Positions 4,976-5,250 of a DNA stretch of 5,250 nucleotides are shown here, one piece after another. Position 1 is the first letter of the stretch. Each line of letters opens with the position of its first letter. Origin of the DNA: Planctomycetaceae bacterium (lineage in GTDB: Bacteria; Planctomycetota; Planctomycetia; Pirellulales; Thermoguttaceae); assembly GCA_031288765.1 (NCBI GenBank), contig JAITQV010000168.1:1-5250 (forward strand). The letters run 5' to 3'. The translations under genes and the position numbers were made by a program. The notes below the pieces were generated by a model, which worked only from the letters and a program-made list of their open reading frames with translations, was not told the origin of the DNA and did no database searches.

Positions 4976-5129
4976 TAACCACAGAATATACGAAAATTAG
5001 TTGATAGTTAAGAGTGGATAGTGAATAGTGTCGCAAGCGGAATCATTGTCGTTGCGGCAGGAAATCCGCATGCGAACTATCCATTATCCACTCCAACTAT
5101 CAACTAAATTCCGTGTATTCAGTGGTTAA
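4976..5129. repeat. 154-nt near-palindromic repeat downstream of dapA
   Basis: The arms (about 4976-5045 and 5062-5129) are inverted repeats at roughly 85% by eye, around a loop of about 16-20 nt. From the outside in, each arm carries a TTAACCACNGAATA end, then TTAGTTGATAGTT, a GAGTGGATA module, and CGCAAGCGG or CGCATGCGG near the apex. It starts 27 bp after the dapA stop. It could slow RNA decay or help terminate transcription, but no T-run follows, so it is not an ordinary intrinsic terminator. Confidence 0.85.
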
Positions 5130-5145
5130 TAAATAGACAATTACA

Positions 5146-5250
5146 CTATTTGTTATGTTGGGCATCAATATTCATATTTACCATTTGGCGAGCCGGAACA
5201 ATCGGTAACGTAACACTGGACATATATTTTGGTAATTGTACGGTTTGTCC
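5146..5250 (-). CDS. possible C-terminal end of a gene cut by the right edge
   Basis: Reading leftward from the window end, one - strand frame stays open for 34 codons and stops at TAG (complement of 5146-5148). The peptide ends in RQMVNMNIDAQHNK and matches no family I recognise. The stop lies 17 bp beyond the end of the hairpin repeat, a plausible gene boundary. A + strand frame is also open across the same interval, so the assignment is weak. If real, this gene converges on dapA and the hairpin sits between the two. Confidence 0.27.
   Translation of the reverse strand, partial: GQTVQLPKYMSSVTLPIVPARQMVNMNIDAQHNK

Overview
The window looks like bacterial chromosome with two confident genes, both on the + strand, set in long repeat-rich spacers. 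The larger gene (1460-3604) encodes a secreted protein with two IPT/TIG-like and two PPC (bacterial pre-peptidase C-terminal) domains. This architecture is best known from Planctomycetes, so a moderate-GC planctomycete is the best guess; that rests on family knowledge of one protein, not a database search. Neither confident gene has a recognisable Shine-Dalgarno sequence.

Layout. 1-99 is an open frame entering from the left edge, possibly the tail of a gene. 131-914 is a dense field of dispersed palindromic repeats with no credible gene. It holds three copies of a roughly 55-97 bp element (131-227, 391-487, 861-914), many small GC-rich hairpins, a 31-nt direct repeat, and a composite inverted repeat of about 214 nt (643-856). 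915-1326 is mostly AT-rich and without a convincing gene, but has one foldable GC-richer stretch (1058-1124). Two sigma70-like promoters (1327-1355, 1362-1390) precede the PPC protein gene. 3605-3968 is a second repeat block, containing a 111-bp element with perfect 17-bp terminal inverted repeats (3758-3868). A promoter-like pair (3969-3997) precedes dapA (4059-4949), which encodes 4-hydroxy-tetrahydrodipicolinate synthase of the lysine/diaminopimelate pathway. A hairpin-forming repeat of about 154 nt (4976-5129) follows dapA, and the window ends in a possible gene tail on the - strand (5146-5250).

The two confident genes are functionally unrelated. They are separated by 454 bp of repeats and each has its own promoter candidate, so they are probably separate transcription units. 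The most distinctive content is the repeat system. The same modules recur in all three major spacers in both orientations. Two inverted copies of one hairpin differ by paired, compensatory base changes, which suggests that secondary structure has been maintained. No transposase, reverse transcriptase, CRISPR array or defence gene is visible, so any mobilising enzyme would have to be encoded elsewhere.
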